A stretch of DNA of 6,673 nucleotides from Bacteroidota bacterium (GCA_025355225.1 JANYAB010000317.1:1-6673), one strand, 5' to 3'; positions 1 to 5,754 are shown, counted from the first letter of the stretch. The notes: generated by a model not told the origin, from the sequence alone. Program-made: numbers and translations.

Positions 1-1
1 C

Positions 2-232
2 AATGCCACACCAATTGGCATGTCGCCGAATATTGACGAGTGCCCGCCTATTCCATACGATGCAATTACCGACGAGAACCTTCTTTATGACCTGATCTAT
101 AATCCTGAGCAAACTTTGTTTTTAAAAAAGGGAGAAGAACGCGGGGCCGTTACAAAAAACGGATATGAAATGTTAGTATTGCAGGCTGAAAAATCATGGG
201 AAATATGGAACTCAAAAGAAAAACATCCATGA
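2..232 (+). CDS. aroE: Shikimate dehydrogenase (NADP+), 3' end only
   Basis: This is the C-terminal 76 residues of shikimate dehydrogenase, the cytoplasmic enzyme that reduces 3-dehydroshikimate to shikimate in aromatic amino-acid synthesis. The frame is open from the window edge. It begins with the family motif NATPIGM (visible residues 1-7), which is the N-[AT]-T-P-[LI]-G-M cofactor-domain signature. It continues through LLYDLIYNPEQTLFL (about residues 27-41) and ends with the conserved NGYEMLVLQAEKSWEIW helix, whose NG..ML..QA pattern is typical of AroE. The ATG at position 20 is the internal Met of NATPIGM and not the start; the true start lies upstream of the window. The stop TGA overlaps an ATG of the next gene (ATGA), which suggests translational coupling. 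Identification rests on these motifs and is confident. Confidence 0.93.
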   Translation, partial: NATPIGMSPNIDECPPIPYDAITDENLLYDLIYNPEQTLFLKKGEERGAVTKNGYEMLVLQAEKSWEIWNSKEKHP

Positions 233-834
233 GGATAGCCTTATTAGCGATACCGGTTTTATTGCTTTTTGGTGCCTGCAGCGGCAACCATGATTATTCG
301 CCCAAGCCGCGTGGTTATTTTCGTATTATTTTTCCTGAAAAGACGTATCAGCAATATAACAGCACATATCCCTTCACTTTTACATATCCAAAATATGCGG
401 TTATAGAGCGGGATACAACGCCTCAGAAAAATGGAAAAAAATTGATCAATATGAAATACCTTTTGAACATGCAGTTTCCGCAGTTCAATGGTACGCTTCA
501 CTTGAGTTATGAAAGCATCACCTCGAAAAAAGTTTTTAACGAACTTACTGAAGATGCACGCACCTTCGCTTTTAAACACACTGTAAAGGCTACTTCTATT
601 GACCAGGGGATCATACATAATCCCGATCGTAAAATTTATGGGATTTATTATACTATTGACGGAAACGCAGCATCGTCTGTTCAATTTTACATTACCGACA
701 GTACCAAAAACTATATGCGAGGCGCTTTGTATTTCAATACAACCCCGCGCCTTGATTCCATACAGCCGGTATTAAACTTTGTGAAGAAAGATGTTGATAC
801 TTTTATAAAAACCTTTAGGTGGAAGGGGGAATGA
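229..834 (+). CDS. gldD: GldD-type gliding motility / type IX secretion-associated lipoprotein
   Basis: The protein is an outer-envelope lipoprotein of the GldD family. GldD is needed for gliding in Flavobacterium and is also kept in non-gliding Bacteroidota; its exact biochemical role is not settled. Three in-frame starts exist, at 196, 205 and 229. I chose 229 because it forms an ATGA overlap with aroE and gives a compact lipoprotein signal (MRIALLAIPVLLLFGAC, Cys at residue 17 of a 201-aa protein), close to the family's usual length. Starts at 196 or 205 would add 11 or 8 residues and overlap aroE by 37 or 28 nt. After the Cys comes a short linker and the family hallmark PKPRGYFRIIFPEKTY, then a mixed alpha/beta domain ending in FVKKDVDTFIKTFRW. 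In Flavobacterium gldD is usually linked to gldE; here its upstream neighbour is aroE, and what lies beyond cannot be seen. Confidence 0.87.
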   Translation: MRIALLAIPVLLLFGACSGNHDYSPKPRGYFRIIFPEKTYQQYNSTYPFTFTYPKYAVIERDTTPQKNGKKLINMKYLLNMQFPQFNGTLHLSYESITSKKVFNELTEDARTFAFKHTVKATSIDQGIIHNPDRKIYGIYYTIDGNAASSVQFYITDSTKNYMRGALYFNTTPRLDSIQPVLNFVKKDVDTFIKTFRWKGE

Positions 835-841
835 TTTTCTG

Positions 842-965
842 ATTTCGAATTTCGGATGTTCGATTTTGGATTTAGTTAGATTATCGGCCAATTCAAAAAA
901 AATGTCCTCTAAATAATTTAAATTGCTTTCTTCAAATTCGAAATCGAACATCCGAATTCCGAAAT
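842..965. repeat. Long imperfect inverted repeat with TTCGGATGTTCGATTT core
   Basis: Two 32-nt arms, 842-873 and 934-965, are reverse complements at 28 of 32 positions and enclose a 60-nt AT-rich loop. The longest perfect block is 16 nt (positions 10-25 of the arm, core TTCGGATGTTCGATTT). The arms are themselves built from short degenerate TTCGAATTT/TTCGGATTT words. The right arm ends only 6 nt before the ATG at 972, so a transcript covering this gap could fold right up to the next start codon. No T-run follows the stem, so it does not look like a simple intrinsic terminator. It fills almost all of the gap between gldD and the next gene. The type is most like a dispersed intergenic palindromic repeat; that is an inference. 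Confidence 0.8.
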
Positions 966-971
966 AAAAAC

Positions 972-1607
972 ATGATCAAATCATTTATAAACAATCCGTT
1001 CCAGGAAAACACCTATGTTTTATCTGATGAAACGGGTGAGTGCGCGATCATTGACCCTGGCATGTACACGGCCTCCGAGCAAAATGCGGTGGTCAATTAT
1101 ATTAGGGACAACCAATTAAAGCCGGTTCTTTTATTGAACACGCACTGCCACATAGACCATGTACTGGGAAACAAATTTGTTTTTGATCAATATGGATTAA
1201 AACCCCAATTCAACGAGGGAGAATCTGATGTGCTGACTGCAGTTGCCGCTTATGCGCCGCAGATGGGCCTCCGTTATGAAATATCGCCGCTACCGGACCA
1301 TTACCTGCCCGAAACAGGTACCATTACTTTCGGAAACACCGAATTACGATTAATTTTTGCGCCCGGTCATTCCCCGGCGCATCTTTGCTTTTATAATAAA
1401 GCCGATAATTTGCTGGTAGGTGGCGACGTATTGTTTAGGGGGAGTATTGGACGCTCTGACCTGCCTGGCGGTAACTTTAGCCTGCTGATAAAAAATATCC
1501 ATGAAAAACTGCTTACCTTACCTGCAGATTGCGTGGTTTATCCTGGTCACGGCCCGGAAACTACTATCGGATATGAAAAACAGTATAATTCATTTTTGAA
1601 ACCATAG
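972..1607 (+). CDS. Metallo-beta-lactamase-fold hydrolase (glyoxalase II-like, YcbL type)
   Basis: A 211-aa single-domain metallohydrolase, probably cytoplasmic since no signal peptide is visible. All zinc ligands of the fold are present: THCHIDH (His58, His60, Asp62, His63), His133 in APGHSPAH, the bridging Asp152 in VGGDVLF, and His193 in YPGHGPETT. The stretch FRGSIGRSDLPGG after Asp152 is typical of the short glyoxalase II-like proteins (YcbL type) that lack the C-terminal glutathione-binding helical domain of classical GloB. The length also fits that class. A thioester substrate such as S-lactoylglutathione is therefore only a guess, particularly because many Bacteroidota do not make glutathione. 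The ATG at 972 fits the family N-terminus (MIKSFINNPFQENTYVL). It is preceded by an inverted repeat and has no clear Shine-Dalgarno sequence. Fold assignment is firm; substrate is unknown. Confidence 0.9.
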   Translation: MIKSFINNPFQENTYVLSDETGECAIIDPGMYTASEQNAVVNYIRDNQLKPVLLLNTHCHIDHVLGNKFVFDQYGLKPQFNEGESDVLTAVAAYAPQMGLRYEISPLPDHYLPETGTITFGNTELRLIFAPGHSPAHLCFYNKADNLLVGGDVLFRGSIGRSDLPGGNFSLLIKNIHEKLLTLPADCVVYPGHGPETTIGYEKQYNSFLKP

Positions 1608-1755
1608 GTTTCAAGTAATACGTTTGATGTTATACGTTTTACGTAGTTTTAACATCAAAATAAAACCGTTTTTAAGTAGTACGTTTTACGTTATATGTTT
1701 TATGTAGTTTTAACATCAAATTGAAACGTATAACGTAGTACGTAATACGTAAAAC
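1608..1755. repeat. Tandem 61-bp repeat pair plus inverted third part, ACGT-rich
   Basis: Two consecutive units of about 61 bp (1608-1668 and 1669-1729) are related. Their best block, 1629-1659 against 1690-1720, matches at 29 of 31 positions. A third stretch, 1727-1755, is roughly an inverted version of the same words (1617-1636 against the complement of 1727-1746 gives 15 of 20). Inside the first unit is a perfect 10-bp inverted pair, TTTGATGTTA at 1623-1632 and TAACATCAAA at 1650-1659. Its loop itself contains TACG...CGTA. The array starts right at the stop codon of the hydrolase gene and ends 10 nt before the GTG of the permease gene. No unique spacers are present, so it is not a CRISPR array. 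Confidence 0.75.
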
Positions 1756-1765
1756 AACCAACCTG

Positions 1766-2995
1766 GTGAATACATCGATCTACATTGCCAAAAGATATTT
1801 GTTTTCAAGGAAAAAGGTGCACGCCATCAATATTATCTCGGGTGTTTCGATGCTTGGGGTTTTTATTGGCAGCGCTGCACTGGTTATTGTTTTGTCCGTA
1901 TATAACGGATTCGAGAAAGTGATCCTTTCATTATACAGTAATTTTACTCCTGAACTAAAGATCGAGCCCCGCCAGGGGAAAACCTTTGATCCTAACACTC
2001 CGTATTTTAACGCCCTGCACCGCGATGCTAAATTATTTTCGTTTACCGAGGTGCTTCAGGAAAATGCACTTATAAGGTACGGACAAACCGGGCAGTTTAT
2101 AGGTACAGTACGCGGGGTAAGCGATGAATTTTTAAGAAATAAGCAATTGGATAGCACCATTGAAAAGGGTTCGTTCACACTTAAAAATGATGGCCGTTTC
2201 ATGGCGGTGATCGGGGTAAACGTGCAAAGCAAATTATCTGTAAATATTCACGACCAGCTTTCGTCCCTGCAGGTCTATTCACCCAGAAGGAACGCCTCCA
2301 GTTCGGCTGATCCCTTAAGTGAGTTTGAGGTCAAATACATCTACCCGTCGGGTATTTTTAATATTCAACAGGATTTTAACAGCCTGATCATTGTACCTAT
2401 AGACTTTATGCGCGACCTGCTAAATGAGCCAAAAAATATTTCGGCTATTGATCTCAATTACAAAGAGGGCACAGATTTGAAGGCTGTACAACGCGATATT
2501 GAGGACAAGATAGGAAGTATGTTCATCATAAAAAACAGGTTTGAACAAAATGCGGATCTGTATAAAACTTTAAACTATGAAAGATGGTCTATATTTATGA
2601 TCCTGACGTTTGTATTAATTATAGCCACATTTAACATCATCGGATCATTAACTATGCTGGTAATGGATAAGCAACAGGACATTGCTATTTTAACCAGCCT
2701 GGGCGCAGACAAACAATTGATACAAGGGATATTCTTTTTTGAAGGGATGATGATATCCTTTATTGGATGTATAGCAGGAGTGATAGTTGGCTTGATATTT
2801 TGTGTTTTACAGGAGCAGTTCGGTTTTGTAAAATTCGGGGACAATATGACAGCCATTGATGCTTATCCGGTTGCCTTAAAATTTACTGATTTTATATTGG
2901 TATTTTTAACGGTATCGGGCATTGCCGCTATCGCATCGGGTATAAGTGCACGTTTAAGTATTAAAAGACTCGGCGAAATCAAAGAGGATTTGTAA
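1766..2995 (+). CDS. LolC/LolE-like ABC transporter permease (FtsX/MacB family)
   Basis: A 409-aa inner-membrane permease with the four-helix layout of the LolC/E-FtsX superfamily. The N-terminal motif YIAKRYLFSRKK precedes TM1 (about 21-46). A large periplasmic domain of about 225 residues follows, then TM2 (275-298), TM3 (322-348) and TM4 (373-393). The cytoplasmic loop DKQQDIAILTSLGADKQLI (301-319) matches the coupling-helix signature (E/D-I-A-I-L-..-L-G-A) that contacts the ATPase. LolCDE extracts lipoproteins from the inner membrane, and that is the most likely role, but no LolD ATPase gene lies in the window. The start is GTG at 1766; the next in-frame Met is residue 29, inside TM1, so GTG is needed to keep the conserved N-terminus. 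Placement directly before rbfA is, as I recall, common in Bacteroidota. Confidence 0.88.
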   Translation: MNTSIYIAKRYLFSRKKVHAINIISGVSMLGVFIGSAALVIVLSVYNGFEKVILSLYSNFTPELKIEPRQGKTFDPNTPYFNALHRDAKLFSFTEVLQENALIRYGQTGQFIGTVRGVSDEFLRNKQLDSTIEKGSFTLKNDGRFMAVIGVNVQSKLSVNIHDQLSSLQVYSPRRNASSSADPLSEFEVKYIYPSGIFNIQQDFNSLIIVPIDFMRDLLNEPKNISAIDLNYKEGTDLKAVQRDIEDKIGSMFIIKNRFEQNADLYKTLNYERWSIFMILTFVLIIATFNIIGSLTMLVMDKQQDIAILTSLGADKQLIQGIFFFEGMMISFIGCIAGVIVGLIFCVLQEQFGFVKFGDNMTAIDAYPVALKFTDFILVFLTVSGIAAIASGISARLSIKRLGEIKEDL

Positions 2996-3010
2996 ATTTG
3001 CTATTAAGAA

Positions 3011-3111
3011 GCGGAAAGCTCAAAGCAAAAAGTCCAAAGCTGTTATTAATATATAATATAAAAACAATGGTGCCGTATTTAGCTTTTAGCTTTATGCTTT
3101 CACCTTTTAGC
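3011..3111. repeat. Imperfect inverted repeat built from AAAGC words
   Basis: Arms 3011-3041 and 3081-3111 are reverse complements at 23 of 31 positions and surround a 39-nt AT-rich loop. Each arm is a degenerate run of AAAGC/AAAGCT words spaced 6-9 nt apart, so part of the pairing reflects this internal repetition. The structure occupies most of the gap between the permease gene and rbfA, ending 10 nt before the rbfA ATG. It has the same layout as the inverted repeat before the metallohydrolase gene and the repeat block before the permease gene, but an unrelated sequence. No convincing promoter or terminator is visible here. Confidence 0.65.
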
Positions 3112-3121
3112 TAAAAAGAAC

Positions 3122-3493
3122 ATGGAATCGAAACGTCAGCAAAAATTTGCAGGAGTAATACAACAGGACCTTGCAGCTATATTTCAGCGTGAGGGGATTA
3201 ATCTTTTGCCAAACACGCTCATTACTATTACAAAGGTGAGGGTTACGCCAGACCTGGCAATAGCACGTGTATTTTTGAGTTTTTTTAATAACACCAATAC
3301 TGCACTTGCGCTGAACACCATTAAATCGCACGCTTCAGAGATACGTTACAAGCTTGGCGCCCGCATAAAAGACCAGGTAAGGATAATACCCCAATTAGAG
3401 TTTTTTGTGGATGATACCAGCGAATATGTTGAGCGCATGGATAAAATATTTGATAAAATAAGCAAGGAAGAAAGACAGCCCGATACCGAATAA
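3122..3493 (+). CDS. rbfA: 30S ribosome-binding factor A
   Basis: RbfA is a small cytoplasmic KH-like-fold protein that binds the immature 30S subunit and helps 16S rRNA 5'-end processing, notably in the cold. The 123-aa product covers the whole domain. It has the N-terminal helix ESKRQQKFAGVIQQDLAAIF (2-21) and the strand ITKVRVTPDLAIARVFLSFF (36-55), which matches the family pattern IT.V....DL..A.V..S. A central helix and the closing segment LEFFVDDTSEYVERMDKIFDKI (typical L.F..D.S....R...I....) follow. The charged tail is short. The ATG at 3122 lies just after an inverted repeat and is preceded by an A-rich stretch rather than a clear Shine-Dalgarno. Its stop codon abuts a foreign-looking esterase fragment, which suggests a deletion or recombination junction at the 3' end of the gene. 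Confidence 0.95.
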   Translation: MESKRQQKFAGVIQQDLAAIFQREGINLLPNTLITITKVRVTPDLAIARVFLSFFNNTNTALALNTIKSHASEIRYKLGARIKDQVRIIPQLEFFVDDTSEYVERMDKIFDKISKEERQPDTE

Positions 3494-3494
3494 T

Positions 3495-3710
3495 TATACT
3501 CCGCGTACCTGTATTGATAAGGATGATCCCCCATTTTTGATCGTTCATGGTGAAAAGGATGAATCCATAGACCATGGGCAGTCTGTTTCGTTGAATAAGA
3601 AATTAAAAGAGGCTGGAGTTAATAACGAATTGGCCATCGTCGCAGCCGCACCTCATTTCAGGCCAATGTTCAATGCCGAATTAGTTTCCCGGCATTTTCC
3701 GCTTTTATAA
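3495..3710 (+). pseudogene. C-terminal remnant of an alpha/beta-hydrolase esterase (BD-FAE-like)
   Basis: Starting at the rbfA stop, in a different frame, 71 codons are open to a TAA at 3708-3710. The translation contains DKDDPPFLIVHGEKDESIDHGQ and later KKLKEAGVNNELAIV and APHFRPMF. This is the usual end of carbohydrate-esterase-like alpha/beta hydrolases: the strand PPFLIVHG, the catalytic Asp in GEKD, the LKEAGV helix, and the catalytic His in APHF. The nucleophile Ser domain and everything upstream are missing. No ATG lies in frame except one about 20 codons from the end, so it cannot make a working enzyme. There is no internal stop or frameshift, so the truncation may be fairly recent. 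The family assignment is moderately strong; the precise substrate is unknown. Alternatively the reading frame is the unlucky end of a gene rearranged during assembly. Confidence 0.72.
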
Positions 3711-3757
3711 TGTCCAGGAATAGTATGTGTTCCCGCTTAGGTGTTTTGATAATTTAT

Positions 3758-3793
3758 AAAACTAAAATAAGCTCATGCGTTATTTTAGTTTTT
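3758..3793. terminator. Perfect 13-bp hairpin, probable bidirectional terminator
   Basis: AAAACTAAAATAA at 3758-3770 and its exact reverse complement at 3780-3792 enclose a 9-nt loop (GCTCATGCG). The stem ends in four A on the left and five T on the right (3789-3793), so transcripts from either strand would end in a U-rich tract. It sits 48 nt after the stop of the esterase remnant. It also overlaps the stop codon of a possible minus-strand gene tail, as expected for a terminator shared by convergent genes. The stem is AT-rich and so weaker than a classic GC-rich terminator. Confidence 0.65.
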
Positions 3794-3958
3794 GAGCGGT
3801 TGATGATTCATAGTCTCCATTTCGATTTTACGCAGATACGGGTTTGAGCCCCATCTTTCTTCAGCTGTTTTTTGGGCAATACATTGTGCAAAAAATGTAA
3901 CATTATTATGCAATCGATTGCGAAAATGACAGAAATCTTGGATATTTACTTTTCCTGA
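3785..3958 (-). pseudogene. Possible C-terminal gene remnant, family unknown
   Basis: On the minus strand a frame is open for 57 codons before a TAA at 3785-3787, bounded upstream by a stop at 3959-3961. The final 36 residues look protein-like (AQCIAQKTAEERWGSNPY, then LRKIEMETMNHQPLKN) and end inside the terminator-like hairpin. The upstream part (3895-3958) is AT-rich and looks non-coding. The only in-frame ATGs lie 8 and 11 codons before the stop. I do not recognise the family. It may be the surviving tail of a gene that once converged on the esterase gene; chance openness is a real alternative. Apart from this, positions 3794-3985 show nothing I can name and presumably hold the promoter of the downstream esterase gene. 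Confidence 0.3.
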
Positions 3959-3985
3959 TTATAAATCACATCTTTTAGACATACC

Positions 3986-5521
3986 ATGAAAAATCTACTA
4001 TTTCTGTCCTTACTCCTGCTATCGGGTTATGCCGGAGCTCAGAATACTGTAACGCCCGGGAAGTATCCCCCACCTGTAAATCTCACTGCTGAACAGGACC
4101 ATCAAAATATGATGGATCAGCTTGGGATCAAAGCGCTTCGGCCCGGTCCAAGCGGTAATGATGCCGATGCGAATCACGCCAATTATAACGAGGCCCTTGC
4201 TAATCCTTACCCCGAATTACCGGACGTGTTGACGTTAAATAACGGCAAGAAAGTGACCGGTGCCGAGATGTGGTGGAAACAGCGCCGCCCGGAAATTATG
4301 GAGGATATGGAGCGCGAGGTTTATGGACGCCTTCCAAAAAAGACACCTAAAGTAACCTGGACGGTTAAAATTACCGATAAGGAGTGGGTTGGATTTACGC
4401 CGGTTATTGCCAGGCAATTAGTGGGGCATGTAGACAATTCTGAATATCCGCTGATCGATGTGAATATTGCTATGACTCTGGTACTCCCGGCCAATGCAAA
4501 GGGCCCAGTGCCGGTGCTTATGATGTTTGGGCGCAGCAGCCTCCCTGCCCCCGCCCAGCCTTCCTCCGAAGATCTGGAGAAAATTAATGATGCGATGAAA
4601 ACCTTGCTTATAAAAACCAATCCCGAATTAAAGGGGATTTTCGAGCAATATCCGGCATATAATCCTATCGCTTCACAAGTTCCAGCTTTTAATTTTGGCG
4701 GGCCACGACCGGCCGGTGATCCTCCTTCAACACAACAGCTAATTGCTGACGGCTGGGGTTATGTACTCATCGACCCAGCAAGTATACAAGCCGATAACGG
4801 GGCCGGGCTAACTAAGGGCATTATTGGATTAGTTAATAACGGACAGCCCCGAAAACCTGATGACTGGGGGGCCCTGCGGGCCTGGGCCTGGGGCGCAGCA
4901 AGGGGTCTTGACTATTTGGAAACCCTCCCGGCTGTTGATTCCAAACATGTTGGTATTGAGGGCGTTTCGCGCTATGGCAAGGCGGCCTTAGTTACGCTTG
5001 CGTTTGAACAGCGCTTTTCCATGGCCCTTGTAGGTTCATCGGGCGAGGGTGGCGCAAAACTTAACCGGCGCAATTGGGGTGAAGCCGTGGAAAGTCTTAC
5101 GGGAGGCGAATATTACTGGATGGCAGGCAATTTTATGAAGTATGGAGCGGCAAAGGCATCTTTTGGGAGTAAAAATGCGGGCGACCTACCTGTCGACTCG
5201 CATGAATTGATTGCAATGTGTGCACCGCGTTTAACATTTATCAGTTACGGTGTTCCCGAGCAGGGCGATGCGAAATGGCTTGACCATCAAGGCAGTTATA
5301 TGGCTGCCGTTGCGGCAGGCCCGGTATTTAAGCTGTTAGGCGCAAAAGATTTCGGCGTTTCAAATGATTACCATACCGAGAAAATGCCCGGGGTTAATGC
5401 AGGGCTGCTAAATGGCGAACTGGCCTGGAGACAGCATGATGGCGGGCATACGGACGCTCCTAATATGAAATATTTTATTCAATGGGCTGATAAGTTTATC
5501 AACCATAATCCTCATCGGTGA
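3986..5521 (+). CDS. Secreted glucuronoyl esterase, carbohydrate esterase family 15
   Basis: A 511-aa alpha/beta hydrolase of family CE15, which cleaves esters between 4-O-methyl-glucuronic acid on xylan and lignin alcohols. A Sec signal peptide is clear (MKNLLFLSLLLLSGYAGA, cleavage likely after Ala18). The segment from about 36 to 120, including DHQNMMDQLGIKALRPGPSG and TGAEMWWKQRRPEIMEDMER, is typical of bacterial CE15 proteins. The nucleophile motif is GVSRYGKAAL with Ser328, Arg329 and Lys332, matching G.SR.GK.AL. The catalytic His is His488 in HDGGHTDAP. Further family blocks are SGEGGAKLNRRNWGEAV (352-368) and LPVDSHELIAMCAPR. The acid position just before SG.GG holds Ser351, not Glu; Glu354 may substitute. 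No polysaccharide-utilisation partner (SusC/D) is in the window. The gene looks richer in G+C than its neighbours. Location is periplasm or outside the cell. Confidence 0.9.
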   Translation: MKNLLFLSLLLLSGYAGAQNTVTPGKYPPPVNLTAEQDHQNMMDQLGIKALRPGPSGNDADANHANYNEALANPYPELPDVLTLNNGKKVTGAEMWWKQRRPEIMEDMEREVYGRLPKKTPKVTWTVKITDKEWVGFTPVIARQLVGHVDNSEYPLIDVNIAMTLVLPANAKGPVPVLMMFGRSSLPAPAQPSSEDLEKINDAMKTLLIKTNPELKGIFEQYPAYNPIASQVPAFNFGGPRPAGDPPSTQQLIADGWGYVLIDPASIQADNGAGLTKGIIGLVNNGQPRKPDDWGALRAWAWGAARGLDYLETLPAVDSKHVGIEGVSRYGKAALVTLAFEQRFSMALVGSSGEGGAKLNRRNWGEAVESLTGGEYYWMAGNFMKYGAAKASFGSKNAGDLPVDSHELIAMCAPRLTFISYGVPEQGDAKWLDHQGSYMAAVAAGPVFKLLGAKDFGVSNDYHTEKMPGVNAGLLNGELAWRQHDGGHTDAPNMKYFIQWADKFINHNPHR

Positions 5522-5539
5522 TTAATTAATATGGAAACG

Positions 5540-5593
5540 ATATGGCGCAATTCGAATTATCGCTACTAACCCGGTTGTTTGCTTGGATTAATT
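5540..5593. repeat. Degenerate flanking direct repeat, left copy
   Basis: This segment begins 19 nt after the esterase stop. It shares three collinear blocks with 5755-5827 on the other side of the palindromic element. Block 5540-5558 matches 5755-5773 at 17 of 19 positions (ATATG.CGCAATT.GAATT). CTACTAACC at 5563-5571 is identical to 5793-5801. TTGTTT at 5575-5580 is identical to 5808-5813 and is followed by GCT in both, with one extra A in the right copy. The spacing between blocks differs, so the copies have diverged through small insertions or deletions. Confidence 0.6.
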
Positions 5594-5605
5594 AGACTCA
5601 GGGAA

Positions 5606-5746
5606 TTTGGCTAAAGCCGTGTTTCGATATATTTTTTACCCGTCGGCTAAAGCCCGACGGCAATGAATAAGACATAGCATGTAAATTCATTACCGTCCCT
5701 TTTAAGGGGCGGGTGGGTAAACAAGGAACCAGGGGCTTTAGCCAAA
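5606..5746. mobile_element. 141-bp element with 13-bp terminal inverted repeats and cloverleaf interior (MITE/REP-like)
   Basis: Perfect 13-bp terminal inverted repeats, TTTGGCTAAAGCC (5606-5618) and GGCTTTAGCCAAA (5734-5746), bound the element. Inside, three stem-loops lie side by side with one-base linkers. The first is 5640-5660 (CCGTCGG/CCGACGG, loop CTAAAGC). The second is 5662-5691 (AATGAAT/ATTCATT, 17-nt-class loop). The third is 5693-5712 (8 bp with one G-T pair, TTTA loop). A further stem, TTTAC 5635-5639 with GTAAA 5717-5721, closes all three, giving a four-way junction. The GGCTAAAGC word recurs in the first hairpin loop, and TTAGCCAA is doubled just outside the right end (5748-5755). 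There is no ORF. It lies between convergent genes. I recall similar GGCTAAAGCC palindromes as common in Bacteroidota genomes, possibly mobilised by REP-associated transposases; that link is inferred. Confidence 0.7.
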
Positions 5747-5754
5747 ATTAGCCA

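Noticed and set aside
259..684. A 141-codon minus-strand open frame inside gldD
   Set aside because: It is fully antisense to a clear GldD protein with a lipobox and family motifs, and its translation has no recognisable domain.
972..1607. Classical glyoxalase II (GloB)
   Set aside because: The C-terminal helical substrate-binding domain is missing; the protein is only 211 residues, so only the fold and a YcbL-like class can be claimed.
1608..1755. Possible short CRISPR array
   Set aside because: Only two tandem units exist, the whole unit is related rather than repeat plus unique spacer, and there is an inverted third part; no cas gene is present.
2993..3000. TAAATTTG, a match to the Bacteroidota -7 element TAnnTTTG
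   Set aside because: It overlaps the permease stop codon, and no TTTG lies at the right distance upstream that is better than chance.
3938..3967. A possible promoter (TTGG, 18-nt spacer, TATAAATC) before the CE15 esterase gene
   Set aside because: The -7 part lacks the TTTG end of the Bacteroidota consensus TAnnTTTG, so the match is too weak to call in AT-rich DNA.
5640..5712. Hairpins of the element as ordinary intrinsic terminators for the convergent genes
   Set aside because: Neither GC-rich stem is followed by a T-run on either strand; the T-run at 5632-5637 lies before the first stem in the plus direction.
5635..5721. tRNA gene, because of the cloverleaf-like folding
   Set aside because: No tRNA-like conserved positions (TTC arm, D-arm pattern, 7-bp acceptor with CCA) are seen, and the arm lengths are wrong.
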